Positions 45,618-54,402 are shown, counted from the first letter of the stretch. The stretch is 64,000 bases of DNA from Arsenicicoccus sp. oral taxon 190 (GCF_001189535.1 NZ_CP012070.1:2108001-2172000), one strand, 5' to 3'. Translations and numbers: made by a program. Notes: generated by a model from the sequence alone, not told the origin.

Positions 45618-45634
45618 CATATATCTGCAATATG
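45618..45634. promoter_or_regulatory. Palindromic operator CATAT-N7-ATATG
   Basis: A perfect 5-bp inverted repeat in an AT-rich island between the divergent gntR and lldD-remnant genes, overlapping the ATG (45632) of the remnant and its likely -10 (TATATC, 45620-45625). Such placement suits repression by the adjacent GntR protein. Confidence 0.55.
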
Positions 45635-46036
45635 TCTGCACCACCCCCCGCAGCAGGAGCAGACAACGATGTCCTCACGCACCTCGAGGTCGACGCAGAC
45701 CCCGCCCGATCCAACCACGGCGGGCGGCAGCTCGACCGGCCCCCGGTGCCGCTGCGCGAGCTCCCGGCCGTCCGGGCCGCGGTCGGGCCGAGCGTGCCGC
45801 TCATCCTCGACTCGGGCATCACCTCGGGCGGGGACGTCGTCGCGGCGCTCGCGCTCGGGGCCGACTTCACCATGATCGGGCGCAGCTACCTCTACGGCCT
45901 CATGGCAGGAGGGGAGCGCGGCGTCGACCGGGTGCTGGCCGTCCTGGCGCGCGAGCTCACCGTCACGCTGCAGCTCCTCAGCGTCGGCGCCGTCGACGAG
46001 CTCGGGCCCGAGCACGCCCGCCTGCTGCACCCCTGA
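45632..46036 (+). pseudogene. Truncated FMN-dependent alpha-hydroxyacid oxidase (lldD remnant)
   Basis: 134 codons. From residue 27 on the sequence is the C-terminal third of LldD/glycolate-oxidase-type enzymes: SNHGGRQLDRPPVPLRELPA, VPLILDSGITSGGDVVAALA, GADFTMIGRSYLYGLMAGGE and RGVDRVLAVLARELTVTLQL. Full-length enzymes are about 380-400 aa, so the whole N-terminal part of the FMN barrel (about 250 residues) is missing and is replaced by 26 unrelated residues. The frame is intact, so the cause looks like one internal deletion. It cannot be a working oxidase. Confidence 0.85.
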
Positions 46037-46195
46037 CCCACCGGGCAGCGACCCGGTCCGGCATACGGGCTGGGCCGGGACGCGCCGGCAGTGTGACCTG
46101 GGTCCTTCCTTTTCCCAGGCTCACCAGGCAGACTCTCCCGAAACCTACCGGCGGGTCACCTGCTGCCGCCCCCACCTCACCGACGAGGAGCACCG

Positions 46196-48040
46196 ATGCC
46201 GCTGCACTCCGCCCACGACGAGATCGTCGACTGGCCGCTGATCGAGGGCCGCGCCGAGAGCATCGGCCACGTCTTCCGCGACCGGGTCGCCCAGGACCCG
46301 AGCGGCGCTGCGTTCCAGTACTTCTCGGGTGACGAGCTGGTCACGCTCACCTGGCAGGAGGTCAAGACCCGCGGCTACGAGCTCGCGGCCGGGCTGCTGA
46401 CGCTGGGCGTCGAGCACGAGGACCGGGTCGCCGTCGCGTCGACCACCCGCGTGGAGTGGGCGCTCGCGGACCTCGCGATCATGTGCAGCGGCACGGCCAC
46501 CACGACGGTCTACCCGACGACCATCGCCAGCGAGGTCGCCTACATCATCAGCGACTCCGGCAGCCGGGTCATCTTCGCCGAGGACGACGCCCAGATCGCC
46601 AAGCTGCGCGAGCAGCGCGACTCCCTGCCCGACGTCCTCGCCGTCGTCACCTTCGACGGCACCCCCGACGGCGACTGGGTCATCACGCTCGACGAGCTGG
46701 CCGAGCGTGGCCGGGCCGCCCTCGCGGAGGACCCCGAGCTGGTCGACCGCCGGATCGACGCGGTGCGGCGCGAGCACATGGCCACCCTGATCTACACCTC
46801 CGGCACCACCGGGCGGCCCAAGGGCGCCGTGCTCACCCACGACAGCCTCGTCTACGAGGGCGCCGCCGTCGACGCCATGCACACGCTCTCGCGCGAGGAC
46901 CTGCAGTACCTCTGGCTGCCGCTGTCGCACGTCATGGGCAAGCTGCTGCTGGCGCTCGCCTACCAGATCGGCTTCCCCACCGCGATCGACGGGCGCATCG
47001 ACCGCATCGTCGACAACATGGCGATCGTGCGGCCCACCTTCATGGGGGCCGCCCCCCGGATCTTCGAGAAGGCCTACGCCCGCATCTCCACGGTGCTCAT
47101 GGAGGGGCCGCCGCAGAAGGTCGCCATCGCCCGCTGGGCCCTCAAGGTGGGCCGTCAGGTGGCGGCGCTGCAGGAGGCCGGCGAGCCGGTCCCCGCGACG
47201 CTGCAGCTGCAGCACCAGCTCGCCGACCGGCTCGTGCTGTCCAAGGTCCGGGCCCGCTTCGGCGGCCGGATCCGCTTCATGATCTCGGGGTCGGCCAAGC
47301 TGGACCCGGAGATCTCCCGCTGGTTCGCCTCCGTCGGGCTGCTCATCACCGAGGGCTACGGGCTGTCGGAGACGAGCTCCGCGTCCTCGGTCAACCGGTC
47401 CGGCCCCGGCAACTACTCCTTCGGCACCGTGGGGTGGCCCGTGCCCGGCACGGAGTTCCGCACCGCCGAGGACGGCGAGATCCTGATGAAGGGCCCGGGG
47501 GTGATGCGCGGCTACCACAACGACCCCGACCTGACCGCACAGGTCCTGGTCGACGGTTGGTTCCACACCGGCGACATCGGCGAGATCGACCAGCGCGGCT
47601 TCGTCCGGATCACCGACCGCAAGAAGGACGTCTTCAAGACCTCCGGCGGCAAGTACGTCGCGCCCTCGCAGATCGAGATCCAGTTCAAGGGCCTGTGCCC
47701 CTACGCCAGCCAGTTCATCGTCTACGGCGCCCAGCGCAGCTACGTGACGGCGCTCGTGGCGCTGGACGAGCAGACGATCATGCCCTGGGCCGAGCACCAC
47801 GGCCTCGCCGGCCGGTCGTATGCCGAGGTGGTCGCCTCTCCCGAGGTCGAGCAGCTCGTGCAGGGCTACGTCGACCAGCTCAACGCCGGCCTCAACCGGT
47901 GGGAGACGATCAAGCGCTTCTCGATCCTGCCGCGGGACCTGTCGGTCGAGTCCGGCGAGCTCACCCCCAGCCTCAAGCTCAAGCGCAAGGTCGTCGCCGA
48001 GCGGTTCGCCGACCAGATCGAGGGCAACTACCGCGCCTAG
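46196..48040 (+). CDS. Long-chain fatty acid-CoA ligase (FadD15-like AMP-binding enzyme)
   Basis: 614-aa adenylate-forming enzyme activating fatty acids to acyl-CoA. P-loop-like motif YTSGTTGRPKGAVLTH near residue 197, GYGLSETSS near 386, YHNDPDLTAQVLVDGWFHTGD (split) with ITDRKKDVFKTSGGKYVAP near 480, and a C-terminal Lys-rich segment (LKLKRKVVAERFADQI). Close in plan to mycobacterial FadD15-type ligases. ATG 46196 has GAGGAG 7 nt upstream. The 160 bp before it hold a GGCATAC motif but no clear promoter. Confidence 0.93.
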   Translation: MPLHSAHDEIVDWPLIEGRAESIGHVFRDRVAQDPSGAAFQYFSGDELVTLTWQEVKTRGYELAAGLLTLGVEHEDRVAVASTTRVEWALADLAIMCSGTATTTVYPTTIASEVAYIISDSGSRVIFAEDDAQIAKLREQRDSLPDVLAVVTFDGTPDGDWVITLDELAERGRAALAEDPELVDRRIDAVRREHMATLIYTSGTTGRPKGAVLTHDSLVYEGAAVDAMHTLSREDLQYLWLPLSHVMGKLLLALAYQIGFPTAIDGRIDRIVDNMAIVRPTFMGAAPRIFEKAYARISTVLMEGPPQKVAIARWALKVGRQVAALQEAGEPVPATLQLQHQLADRLVLSKVRARFGGRIRFMISGSAKLDPEISRWFASVGLLITEGYGLSETSSASSVNRSGPGNYSFGTVGWPVPGTEFRTAEDGEILMKGPGVMRGYHNDPDLTAQVLVDGWFHTGDIGEIDQRGFVRITDRKKDVFKTSGGKYVAPSQIEIQFKGLCPYASQFIVYGAQRSYVTALVALDEQTIMPWAEHHGLAGRSYAEVVASPEVEQLVQGYVDQLNAGLNRWETIKRFSILPRDLSVESGELTPSLKLKRKVVAERFADQIEGNYRA

Positions 48041-48056
48041 TGGGAGCATGGCGGTC

Positions 48057-48740
48057 ATGTACGTCCCCGCCCACTTCGCCATGACCGACGACCAGGTGCG
48101 CGGGCTGCTGCGCACCTGCGAGCTCGGGGAGCTGGTCACCCACGACGACGAGGGGCTGCACGCCACCCCGCTGCCCTGGCTCTACGACGAGCAGGCCGGG
48201 CCGCTCGGGACCCTGGTCGCCCACGTCGCCCGCACCAACCCACAGTGGCGGCACGCGGGCTCGAGCGAGGTGCTGGTGCTGCTGCGTGGTCCCGACCACT
48301 ACGTCAGCCCGGGCTGGCTGCCGTCCAAGGCGGAGCACGGCCGCGTCGTCCCGACGTGGGACTACGTCACGGTGCACGCCTACGGGCCGCTGCTGGCCGT
48401 CGACGAGCCGGAGCCGGTGCGGGACGCCGTGACCCGGCTGACCGCCCGGCACGAGTCCGGGCGGTCGCAGCCGTGGACCCCCGACGAGGCCCCGGCCCCG
48501 TGGCTGGAGGGGCAGCTGCGCGCCATCGTGCGGGTGGAGGTGCCGATCACCCGGTGGGTCGCCAAGGCCAAGATGTCGCAGAACAAGGCGGCCGCCGACG
48601 TCGAGGCGGAGATCACGCAGCTGCGCCGGGCCGGGATGACGGGGGCGGCGGCATACAAGCAGGTCGTCTCCCTGCCGGCAGCCCGGCGCCGGGAGCAGCT
48701 GCTGGCCGACGTGGGCCGGAGGCGCCGCGCGGGCGACTAG
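48057..48740 (+). CDS. FMN-binding negative regulator, PaiB family
   Basis: 227 aa. The PaiB-type split-barrel flavoprotein family, named for a Bacillus regulator of protease synthesis; role here unknown. The N-terminus MYVPAHFAM is the family signature, favouring ATG 48057 over ATG 48048. HVARTNPQWRHAGSSEVLVLL (split) and YVSPGWLPSKAEHGRVVPTWDY (split) are the FMN-domain blocks; AKAKMSQNKAAADVEAEI follows. GAGCAT ends 6 nt before the ATG. Its TAG stop doubles as the first bases of the ribF -10. Confidence 0.9.
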   Translation: MYVPAHFAMTDDQVRGLLRTCELGELVTHDDEGLHATPLPWLYDEQAGPLGTLVAHVARTNPQWRHAGSSEVLVLLRGPDHYVSPGWLPSKAEHGRVVPTWDYVTVHAYGPLLAVDEPEPVRDAVTRLTARHESGRSQPWTPDEAPAPWLEGQLRAIVRVEVPITRWVAKAKMSQNKAAADVEAEITQLRRAGMTGAAAYKQVVSLPAARRREQLLADVGRRRRAGD

Positions 48741-48743
48741 AGT
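48738..48743 (+). promoter_or_regulatory. -10 element of ribF overlapping the upstream stop codon
   Basis: TAGAGT uses the TAG stop of the PaiB-like gene as its first three bases and ends 6 nt before the ribF GTG at 48750: leaderless geometry. Confidence 0.5.
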
Positions 48744-48749
48744 TGGCGC

Positions 48750-49709
48750 GTGCATCGATGGAACGCCCTGTCTCAGATCCCCCCGGACCTCGGCCCGACC
48801 GTCGTCACCCTGGGCAACTTCGACGGCGTCCACCGCGGGCACAAGGCGGTGCTGCAGCGCGTCCTGGAGCTGGCGGCCGATCGCCGGGCCACCACCGTGG
48901 CCGTGACCTTCGACCCGCACCCGGTGGCGGTGCTGCACCCGGAGCGGGCGCCGGTCCCGGTCACCTCGCTGGAGCACCGGCTCGACCTGATCGAGCAGGT
49001 GGGCATCGACGCGGTGCTGGTGCAGGAGTTCACCCACGAGCTGGCGCAGATGTCGCCGGAGGACTACGTCCAGGCCGTCTTCGTCGACGCGCTGCACGCG
49101 TGCGCCGTCGTGGTGGGGGAGGACACGAGGTTCGGCCACAAGAATTCCGGTGACGCGGCGACGCTGCGTGCGCTGGGGGAGCAGCACGGCTTCGAGGTCG
49201 TGACGCTCAGCGACATCGGGGACGGGCAGCGGTGGTCCTCCAGCATGGTGCGTCAGCGCGTGCTGGACGGCGACGTCGCGGGCGCCGCGGCGGTCCTCGG
49301 GCGGCCCCACCGGGTCGTCGGCCGGGTCGTCCACGGCGACCACCGCGGCCGGGAGCTGGGCTATCCCACGGCCAACCTCAGCCAGGACGCCTACGGCCTC
49401 GTCCCCGAGGACGGCGTGTATGCCGGCTGGCTGCTGCGGCTGGACCTGGACACCGAGACGGTCGACCGGCTGCTGCCGGCGGCGATCTCGGTGGGCACCA
49501 ACCCGACCTTCGAGGGGACGCAGCGGCGGGTCGAGGCCTACGTGCTGGACCGCACGGACCTGGACCTCTACGGCGAGCAGGTCGCCGTCGAGTTCGTCGA
49601 GCGGCTGCGCCCGACCCTGAGGTTCAGCTCCGTCGACGAGCTGCTCGCGGTCATGGCCGACGACGTGGCCCGCTGCCGTGAGGTGCTCTCCTCCTTCGTG
49701 CCCAGCTGA
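48750..49709 (+). CDS. ribF: Bifunctional riboflavin kinase/FAD synthetase
   Basis: 319 aa. N-terminal FMN adenylyltransferase domain with VVTLGNFDGVHRGHKAVLQR (near residue 18) and WSSSMVRQRVLDGDV (near 165); C-terminal flavokinase domain starting HGDHRGRELGYPTANL (near 194) with ISVGTNPTFEG and VEFVERLRPTLRF. Makes FMN and FAD, used by the many flavoproteins in this window. GTG 48750 is supported by the -10 hexamer 6 nt upstream. Separated from truB by 9 kb of other genes. Confidence 0.96.
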   Translation: MHRWNALSQIPPDLGPTVVTLGNFDGVHRGHKAVLQRVLELAADRRATTVAVTFDPHPVAVLHPERAPVPVTSLEHRLDLIEQVGIDAVLVQEFTHELAQMSPEDYVQAVFVDALHACAVVVGEDTRFGHKNSGDAATLRALGEQHGFEVVTLSDIGDGQRWSSSMVRQRVLDGDVAGAAAVLGRPHRVVGRVVHGDHRGRELGYPTANLSQDAYGLVPEDGVYAGWLLRLDLDTETVDRLLPAAISVGTNPTFEGTQRRVEAYVLDRTDLDLYGEQVAVEFVERLRPTLRFSSVDELLAVMADDVARCREVLSSFVPS

Positions 49710-49727
49710 GCCCGGCTCCCCGGGTCG

Positions 49728-49753
49728 CCTACCTACTCGTGAGTAGGTAGGGT
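49728..49753 (+). promoter_or_regulatory. Palindromic operator over the promoter of the DUF4442 gene
   Basis: CCTACCTACTC-GT-GAGTAGGTAGG: perfect 11-bp arms (49728-49738, 49741-49751). The right arm overlaps TAGGGT (49748-49753), the -10 ending 7 nt before the ATG at 49761. The geometry is that of a TetR-type operator; the repressor is not in the neighbourhood. It could also act as the ribF terminator hairpin. Confidence 0.65.
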
Positions 49754-49760
49754 TGGGCAC

Positions 49761-50321
49761 ATGGCCCTGACGGACAAGCTGCCCGCCTCGTTGACCGCGC
49801 GCGTGCCGCGCACCTACGCCGACCTCGCCGGGTTCCTCGGCTCCGCGGAGGCGATGCGCCGGTTCATGAACCTCTGGCCGCCCTTCCTGTGCTCCAGCAT
49901 CCACATCACGGCCATCGACGCCGACTTCCGGCACGTCCGGGTGCGGCTGCGCAAGCACCGGCTGACCGCCAACTACGTGGGGACGCAGTATGGCGGGTCG
50001 CTCTACTCCATGACCGACCCCTTCTGGATGCTGATGGTGCTCCGCAACCTCGGCCCGGGCTACGTGGTGTGGGACAAGGCCGCGGAGATCGAGTTCGTCT
50101 CGCCCGGCCGCACCGAGGTGTCGACCGAGTTCCGGCTCACGGAGGAGCACCTCGCGCAGATCCGTCGCGAGACGGCCGACGGTGGCAAGTGCCTGGTGTG
50201 GTTCGACAACGAGGTGGTGGCCACGGACGGGTCGGTCGTGGCCCGGGTCCGCAAGCAGGTCTACGTCCGCCGCAAGCCGGGCAGTGACCGTGACAGGCGG
50301 GGAGTGAGCACTGGCCGGTGA
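49761..50321 (+). CDS. DUF4442 hot-dog-fold protein
   Basis: 186 aa, DUF4442 (thioesterase-like hot-dog fold). The pattern RFMNLWPPFLCSSIHITAID near residue 35, LTANYVGTQYGGSLYSMTDP near 72 and YVVWDKAAEIEFVSPGRTEV near 102 is the family core; substrates are presumed acyl-CoA or acyl-ACP. ATG 49761 is leaderless by geometry. The last 15 residues (SDRDRRGVSTGR) run into a 7-bp repeat tract. A strong palindrome over the promoter suggests repression by a TetR-like fatty-acid-responsive regulator. Confidence 0.82.
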   Translation: MALTDKLPASLTARVPRTYADLAGFLGSAEAMRRFMNLWPPFLCSSIHITAIDADFRHVRVRLRKHRLTANYVGTQYGGSLYSMTDPFWMLMVLRNLGPGYVVWDKAAEIEFVSPGRTEVSTEFRLTEEHLAQIRRETADGGKCLVWFDNEVVATDGSVVARVRKQVYVRRKPGSDRDRRGVSTGR

Positions 50322-50376
50322 CCGGTGACCGGTGACCAGTGAACGCTGACCGGTGAGCCCTGACCGGATCGGTCAG
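50315..50376. repeat. Heptamer repeats and hairpin between convergent genes
   Basis: CCGGTGA occurs three times in tandem (50315-50335), then CCAGTGA, then CCGGTGA again at 50350-50356. They are followed by a 7-bp hairpin CTGACCG-GAT-CGGTCAG (50360-50376) that reaches into the stop of the convergent SGNH gene and probably terminates both genes. Confidence 0.75.
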
Positions 50377-51200
50377 CGCTGCAGCGCGGCCACGATCTGG
50401 CCGGCGATGAGCTGCTGACCGTCCTCGTCGGGGTGGTCCCCGTCGGGGGAGAGCAGCGGGGTCGCGTCCTTGGACCCGTCGCCGCGGAAGGACTGCCGCA
50501 GGTCGATCATGGTGGCGCCGGCGCGGGCGCTCGACCCGCGGATCGCGTCGTTGATCGCCAGCGTGGTGCGCTCGAACCACGCGTAGGAGGCTTGGTCCTC
50601 GGTGCTGTGGGCGACCTGGCCGTCGAGCCCGACGTTCCAGTAGCTGGTGGTGAGGACGCAGGCCCCGGGGCGCTGCTGCAGCGCCTTGATCTGGGCGAGC
50701 GTGCTGTCCAGGCTGCTGCTCACGCGGCGGGTGACCGCGGCGACGCACGCGTCGGCGCAGTCCTGGCCCGGGTCGTCACCGACGTCCTCGAAGGCGTCGT
50801 TGGCGCCAGCGGTGATGACGACGACGTCGGCGGTGCGGATCGCCTCGCGCGTGGCCGCGTCGTGCTGCACCTGGTCGGCGAGCTGGACGGCGGTGAGGCC
50901 GTCCTGGGCGAGGTTGGTGCTGCTGACGTCCACGCCCGGACGGGACAGCTGCTGCGCCACGAGCGCGCCGTAGTCCGGGCCGCTCTGACCCTCGCCCGCG
51001 GCCACCGAGTCACCGAGGACCACGATGTGGCGCACGGGCGCGACCGGCTGGACGACCGGGACGACAGGACGGACCGCCGCCGCGGCGACGCGGGCGGCGC
51101 TCGGGTGGGGGAGGGCACCAGCATGGTGCAACGCAGGCATGATCACGACCGCGGCGGTCGCCATGCCTGCGCCGGCGAGGAGGGGGACCTTGGGGCGCAT
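50373..51200 (-). CDS. Exported SGNH/GDSL hydrolase
   Basis: 275 aa. Signal peptide (VPLLAGAGMATAAVVIMPAL) then an SGNH esterase domain: block I VVLGDSVAAGEG (Ser near 64), block III ITAGANDAF (Asn), block V SPDGDHPDEDG (catalytic Asp and His near 255). The pair of Cys near residue 150 may form a disulfide. ATG 51200 preferred over GTG 51206: TATCCT ends 7 nt before the ATG, so the GTG would lie at or before the transcription start. Substrate unknown; secreted or surface-attached. Confidence 0.87.
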   Translation of the reverse strand: MRPKVPLLAGAGMATAAVVIMPALHHAGALPHPSAARVAAAAVRPVVPVVQPVAPVRHIVVLGDSVAAGEGQSGPDYGALVAQQLSRPGVDVSSTNLAQDGLTAVQLADQVQHDAATREAIRTADVVVITAGANDAFEDVGDDPGQDCADACVAAVTRRVSSSLDSTLAQIKALQQRPGACVLTTSYWNVGLDGQVAHSTEDQASYAWFERTTLAINDAIRGSSARAGATMIDLRQSFRGDGSKDATPLLSPDGDHPDEDGQQLIAGQIVAALQR

Positions 51201-51265
51201 CCCCACCAGGATAGGGGGTTGTGGGCCCAGATGGTGAGCAACCGGTCACCCTGCGTCGGACAACC

Positions 51266-53032
51266 TCAGGCGTCGCGGTCGCCGGGGGTCGGTGCGCCCC
51301 CTGCGGAGCCCTTCGGGCTGGCCGGCCGTCCGACCTCCGGGGTCAGGGGATCAGCGGGCTGGGCGGGATCAGCCGGGCCGAGGGCGTCGACGGTCAGGTC
51401 GATGGCGTCGCGATCCTCCAGGTCGGCCGGCTCCAGGGTGCGCAGCTGCTCCAGCGAGGGCTCGTCCTCATCGCGCAACCGCCACGCGTGACGGCCGATC
51501 GCGGCCTCGAGCATGTTGCGGGCGAACCGCCCGTTGCCGAACGCCGGCCCCCGCGGCGTCGCGGCCAGGATCTCCCGGAACCGCTCGATCGCCCCGTCGG
51601 ACAGGTCGTAGTCGTTCTTGGCCGCGAGCTCCCGCAGGATCCCGACGAGCTCGTCGTCGGTGTAGTCCTCGAACTCGATGACCGTGCTGAACCTGCTCTG
51701 CAGGCCCGGGTTGGTGTCGATGAAGTCGGCCATCGGCTCCGGGTAGCCCGCCACGATGACCACGAGGTCGCCGCGGTGGTCCTCCATCTCCTTGACGAGG
51801 GTGTCGACCGCCTCCTTGCCGTACTGGTCCCCGCCCAGCGAGTAGGCCTCGTCGATGAACAGCACCCCGCCGAGCGCGCTCGCGACGACCTCGGCCGTCT
51901 TGGTCGCCGTCTGGCCGAGGTATCCGGCCACCAGCTCGGAGCGGTCCACCTCGACCAGCTGCCCCTGGCTCAGCAGCCCCAGCGCACGGTAGATCCCGCC
52001 GACGAGCCGCGCCACGGTCGTCTTGCCGGTCCCGGGGTTGCCCGTGAAGACCAGGTGCCGCGTCAGCGTCGCGGTGCGCAGCCCGGCCTTGTCCCGCTTG
52101 GCCTCCATCTGCAGCACCGCGACCTGTCGGTGCACCTCCCGCTTGACCCGAGCCAGCCCGACCAGGGCGTCGAGCTCGGCGAGCAGCTCGTCCACCGACT
52201 TGTCCGGCTCCCTGGGCGTCGACGGCTGCGCCTCACCAGCCCGTATGCCGGGTCCCTCCGGGACCGGCCCGGCCACCCCGCCCGGCGCCGCCCCGGGGCC
52301 GGGCTGGGGCCCACCAGGCTGCGGGAGGTCGTGCTGCGGCCCGCTCTGCTCCGACCCGCCGGGCGGCGACGGCCACGTCGGTGCCGGGGGTGCGGTCGGG
52401 GACGGGTCGGTGCCACCGGGGCTGCGCAGCCCCGGCAGCCCCGGCAGGCCAGGCAGACTCGGCAGCCCGCGCAGCGCCTGCAGCGTCGCCTCCTCCAGGG
52501 ACCGCAGCTGCTCCCGGAGGGCGTCGCTCGTAGTCCCCGGCGCCCGGCCCACGCCCACGCCCGAGGCGGGGGTGGGGGACGTGGTCGGGGCTGGGGGAGC
52601 GGCGGGGGCGGTCGGCATACGGCCCCCGGGCACGTTCGCGCCGGCCGCCGCCAGCTGCGCCTGCCCGGTCGTCGTGGCGCGCCCGACCGCGCCGGCGTCG
52701 GCGCCGGCCACCGTGCAGGCGGCGGCTGCGACCTCCGCGAGCGCGTGGGCGTAGGCGGCGGCGTGCGCGGAGGCGTCCCGCGTCAGCTGGTCGAGCAGCG
52801 GGGTGGGGCTGCTGGCGTAGCGCCGGCCACGCGGCGCCAGGTCGAAGAACTCGGCGGTGGACCGCCCGAGCGCCTCCGCCCACGCCGCGTGGACCTGGCT
52901 CGGGGCCGCAGTCTGCAGCACGGCGGCCGACAGCGCCAGCCCCTCGTCGCGCACGCGCCCCTCGTCGAGCCCGGCGCCCCGGCCGGCCGCGACGAGGGAC
53001 TCCAGGGCCGTGCTCAGCGACGTCGCGGTCAC
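51266..53032 (-). CDS. AAA+ ATPase, CbbX/SpoVK/EccA-like
   Basis: 588 aa. Residues 1-130 are helical and Ala-rich; 130-285 form a Pro/Gly/Ser linker; 290-550 form a CbbX-type AAA+ module: LVGLARVKREVHRQVAVLQ, Walker A FTGNPGTGKTTVARLVG (near residue 328), ELVAGYLGQTATKTAEVV, Walker B GGVLFIDEAYSLGG, arginine-finger region LQSRFSTVIEFEDYTDDEL. GTG 53032 overlaps the telA stop (GTGA), so the two act together. AAA-TelA pairs are common in actinobacteria; the process is undefined, perhaps envelope or metalloid stress. Confidence 0.87.
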   Translation of the reverse strand: MTATSLSTALESLVAAGRGAGLDEGRVRDEGLALSAAVLQTAAPSQVHAAWAEALGRSTAEFFDLAPRGRRYASSPTPLLDQLTRDASAHAAAYAHALAEVAAAACTVAGADAGAVGRATTTGQAQLAAAGANVPGGRMPTAPAAPPAPTTSPTPASGVGVGRAPGTTSDALREQLRSLEEATLQALRGLPSLPGLPGLPGLRSPGGTDPSPTAPPAPTWPSPPGGSEQSGPQHDLPQPGGPQPGPGAAPGGVAGPVPEGPGIRAGEAQPSTPREPDKSVDELLAELDALVGLARVKREVHRQVAVLQMEAKRDKAGLRTATLTRHLVFTGNPGTGKTTVARLVGGIYRALGLLSQGQLVEVDRSELVAGYLGQTATKTAEVVASALGGVLFIDEAYSLGGDQYGKEAVDTLVKEMEDHRGDLVVIVAGYPEPMADFIDTNPGLQSRFSTVIEFEDYTDDELVGILRELAAKNDYDLSDGAIERFREILAATPRGPAFGNGRFARNMLEAAIGRHAWRLRDEDEPSLEQLRTLEPADLEDRDAIDLTVDALGPADPAQPADPLTPEVGRPASPKGSAGGAPTPGDRDA

Positions 53033-54249
53033 TGGCCCAGCTCGAGCGAGCCCGCGGCGCGGCGCTCGTCGGTCCGGCGCACGCGCTGGAGGTAGTCCTG
53101 CGACTTGGCGACCTCGCCCTCGAGCGTGCCGATGGTGGTGGCCATGGAGTCCAGGGCCTCGGTGCGGAAGGTGTCGATCGCGTCCATGGTCGCGTAGATG
53201 TTCTGGAACGCCGCCTGCAGCTGGGGCAGGCCGATGGTGGCCGAGGCCGCCTGGCGCTGGATCTCCACGGAGTTGTCCCGCAGCAGCTCGGAGGTCCGCT
53301 CGATCATCGTGGAGGTGGTCTGGTTGAGGGCGGTGATCTGCTCCAGGACGAGCTTCTGGTTGTTGAGGGCCTGGGCGACGATCACCGCGGTGCGCAGGGC
53401 GGACACGGTGGTCGTCGACGCGCGGTCGACGCCCTTGATGAGCTCGATGTTGTTCTTGATCACGATGTCGATGGCCAGGTAGTTCTGGATCGACACGGCC
53501 AGCTGGGTGAGCAGGTCCTGGTGCTTCTGTCGGACGTAGAACAGGACGTCCTCGCGCAGCGCCTTGGCCTTGTCGGGGTCGCTGACGTCGAGCTGGGCGA
53601 TCTGCGCGGACACCTTGGCGTCGAGCCGCTCGGCGACGTAGATGTACTGGTTGAGCATGCCCATGGTGGTCCAGAGCTGCTGCTTCTCCTGGTTGAGCGC
53701 GGCGTTGTCCTGCTGCAGCTCGGCCTGGCCGTTCTTCAGCGCCTGCAGGATGCCGTCCAGGTGCCCCTGGGCCGACTCGTACTTGCGGAAGTAGTCGGTG
53801 ACCTTGTCGCCCAGCGGGATCATGCCGAGGAGCTTCTTGGAGCCGCGGGCCTGGCTCGGGTCGAGGTCCTCGACCGTGCGGCGCAGGTCCAGCAGCGTCT
53901 TGCCGACCCCCGACTCCTTGGACAGCCCGCCCTCCTGCAGCGCCTTGACCGGGGTCTTGAGCAGCCGGTTGGAGGTCTCGGCCGCCTTGCGGATCTCCAC
54001 GTCGCCCATGGTGCGCACGTCGGTGGCCTTGGCCTCGAACTCCGGGCTCTTGGGCTGCGCGCTCGTCAGCGCCTGCAGGTAGTCCTCCACCTTGGCGTCC
54101 AGCCCGGGCATCGCCTCCTGCGGCACCGCCGGCGCCATCGCGGGGGCCTGGGTGGCCTGGACCGGGGCCGGCGCGGGCGGCGCCTCCAGGCGCAGCGCCG
54201 GCTGCTCGGCGGCAGCGGTGGCAGGAGGGGGCGTGAGCGGCTCGGTCAT
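53029..54249 (-). CDS. telA: TelA-family (toxic anion resistance) protein
   Basis: 406 aa. Pro/Ala-rich N-terminal 50 residues, then the long alpha-helical/coiled-coil TelA domain: SKKLLGMIPLGDKVTDYFRK near residue 140, QDNAALNQEKQQLWTTMGML, LDAKVSAQIAQLDVSDPDKA, and VDRASTTTVSALRTAVIVAQ near 275. Members are linked to tellurite, nisin or envelope stress tolerance, with unknown mechanism. ATG 54249 has GAGGAGA upstream. Upstream partner of the AAA+ ATPase, coupled by GTGA. Confidence 0.9.
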   Translation of the reverse strand: MTEPLTPPPATAAAEQPALRLEAPPAPAPVQATQAPAMAPAVPQEAMPGLDAKVEDYLQALTSAQPKSPEFEAKATDVRTMGDVEIRKAAETSNRLLKTPVKALQEGGLSKESGVGKTLLDLRRTVEDLDPSQARGSKKLLGMIPLGDKVTDYFRKYESAQGHLDGILQALKNGQAELQQDNAALNQEKQQLWTTMGMLNQYIYVAERLDAKVSAQIAQLDVSDPDKAKALREDVLFYVRQKHQDLLTQLAVSIQNYLAIDIVIKNNIELIKGVDRASTTTVSALRTAVIVAQALNNQKLVLEQITALNQTTSTMIERTSELLRDNSVEIQRQAASATIGLPQLQAAFQNIYATMDAIDTFRTEALDSMATTIGTLEGEVAKSQDYLQRVRRTDERRAAGSLELGQ

Positions 54250-54402
54250 CAGGTCTCCTCGGCTGGTGCGTGACGTGTGCGTGCCAGGCGGTCGTACAAC
54301 GACCCCCCGCGCGTCCTGGCTCCACCTTGGCACGAACCACCGACAGACGTCGCGAAGCGGGGGAGCTGGTTCGCCGATGAGGGGTCTGTCGGTGGCGTCT
54401 CT

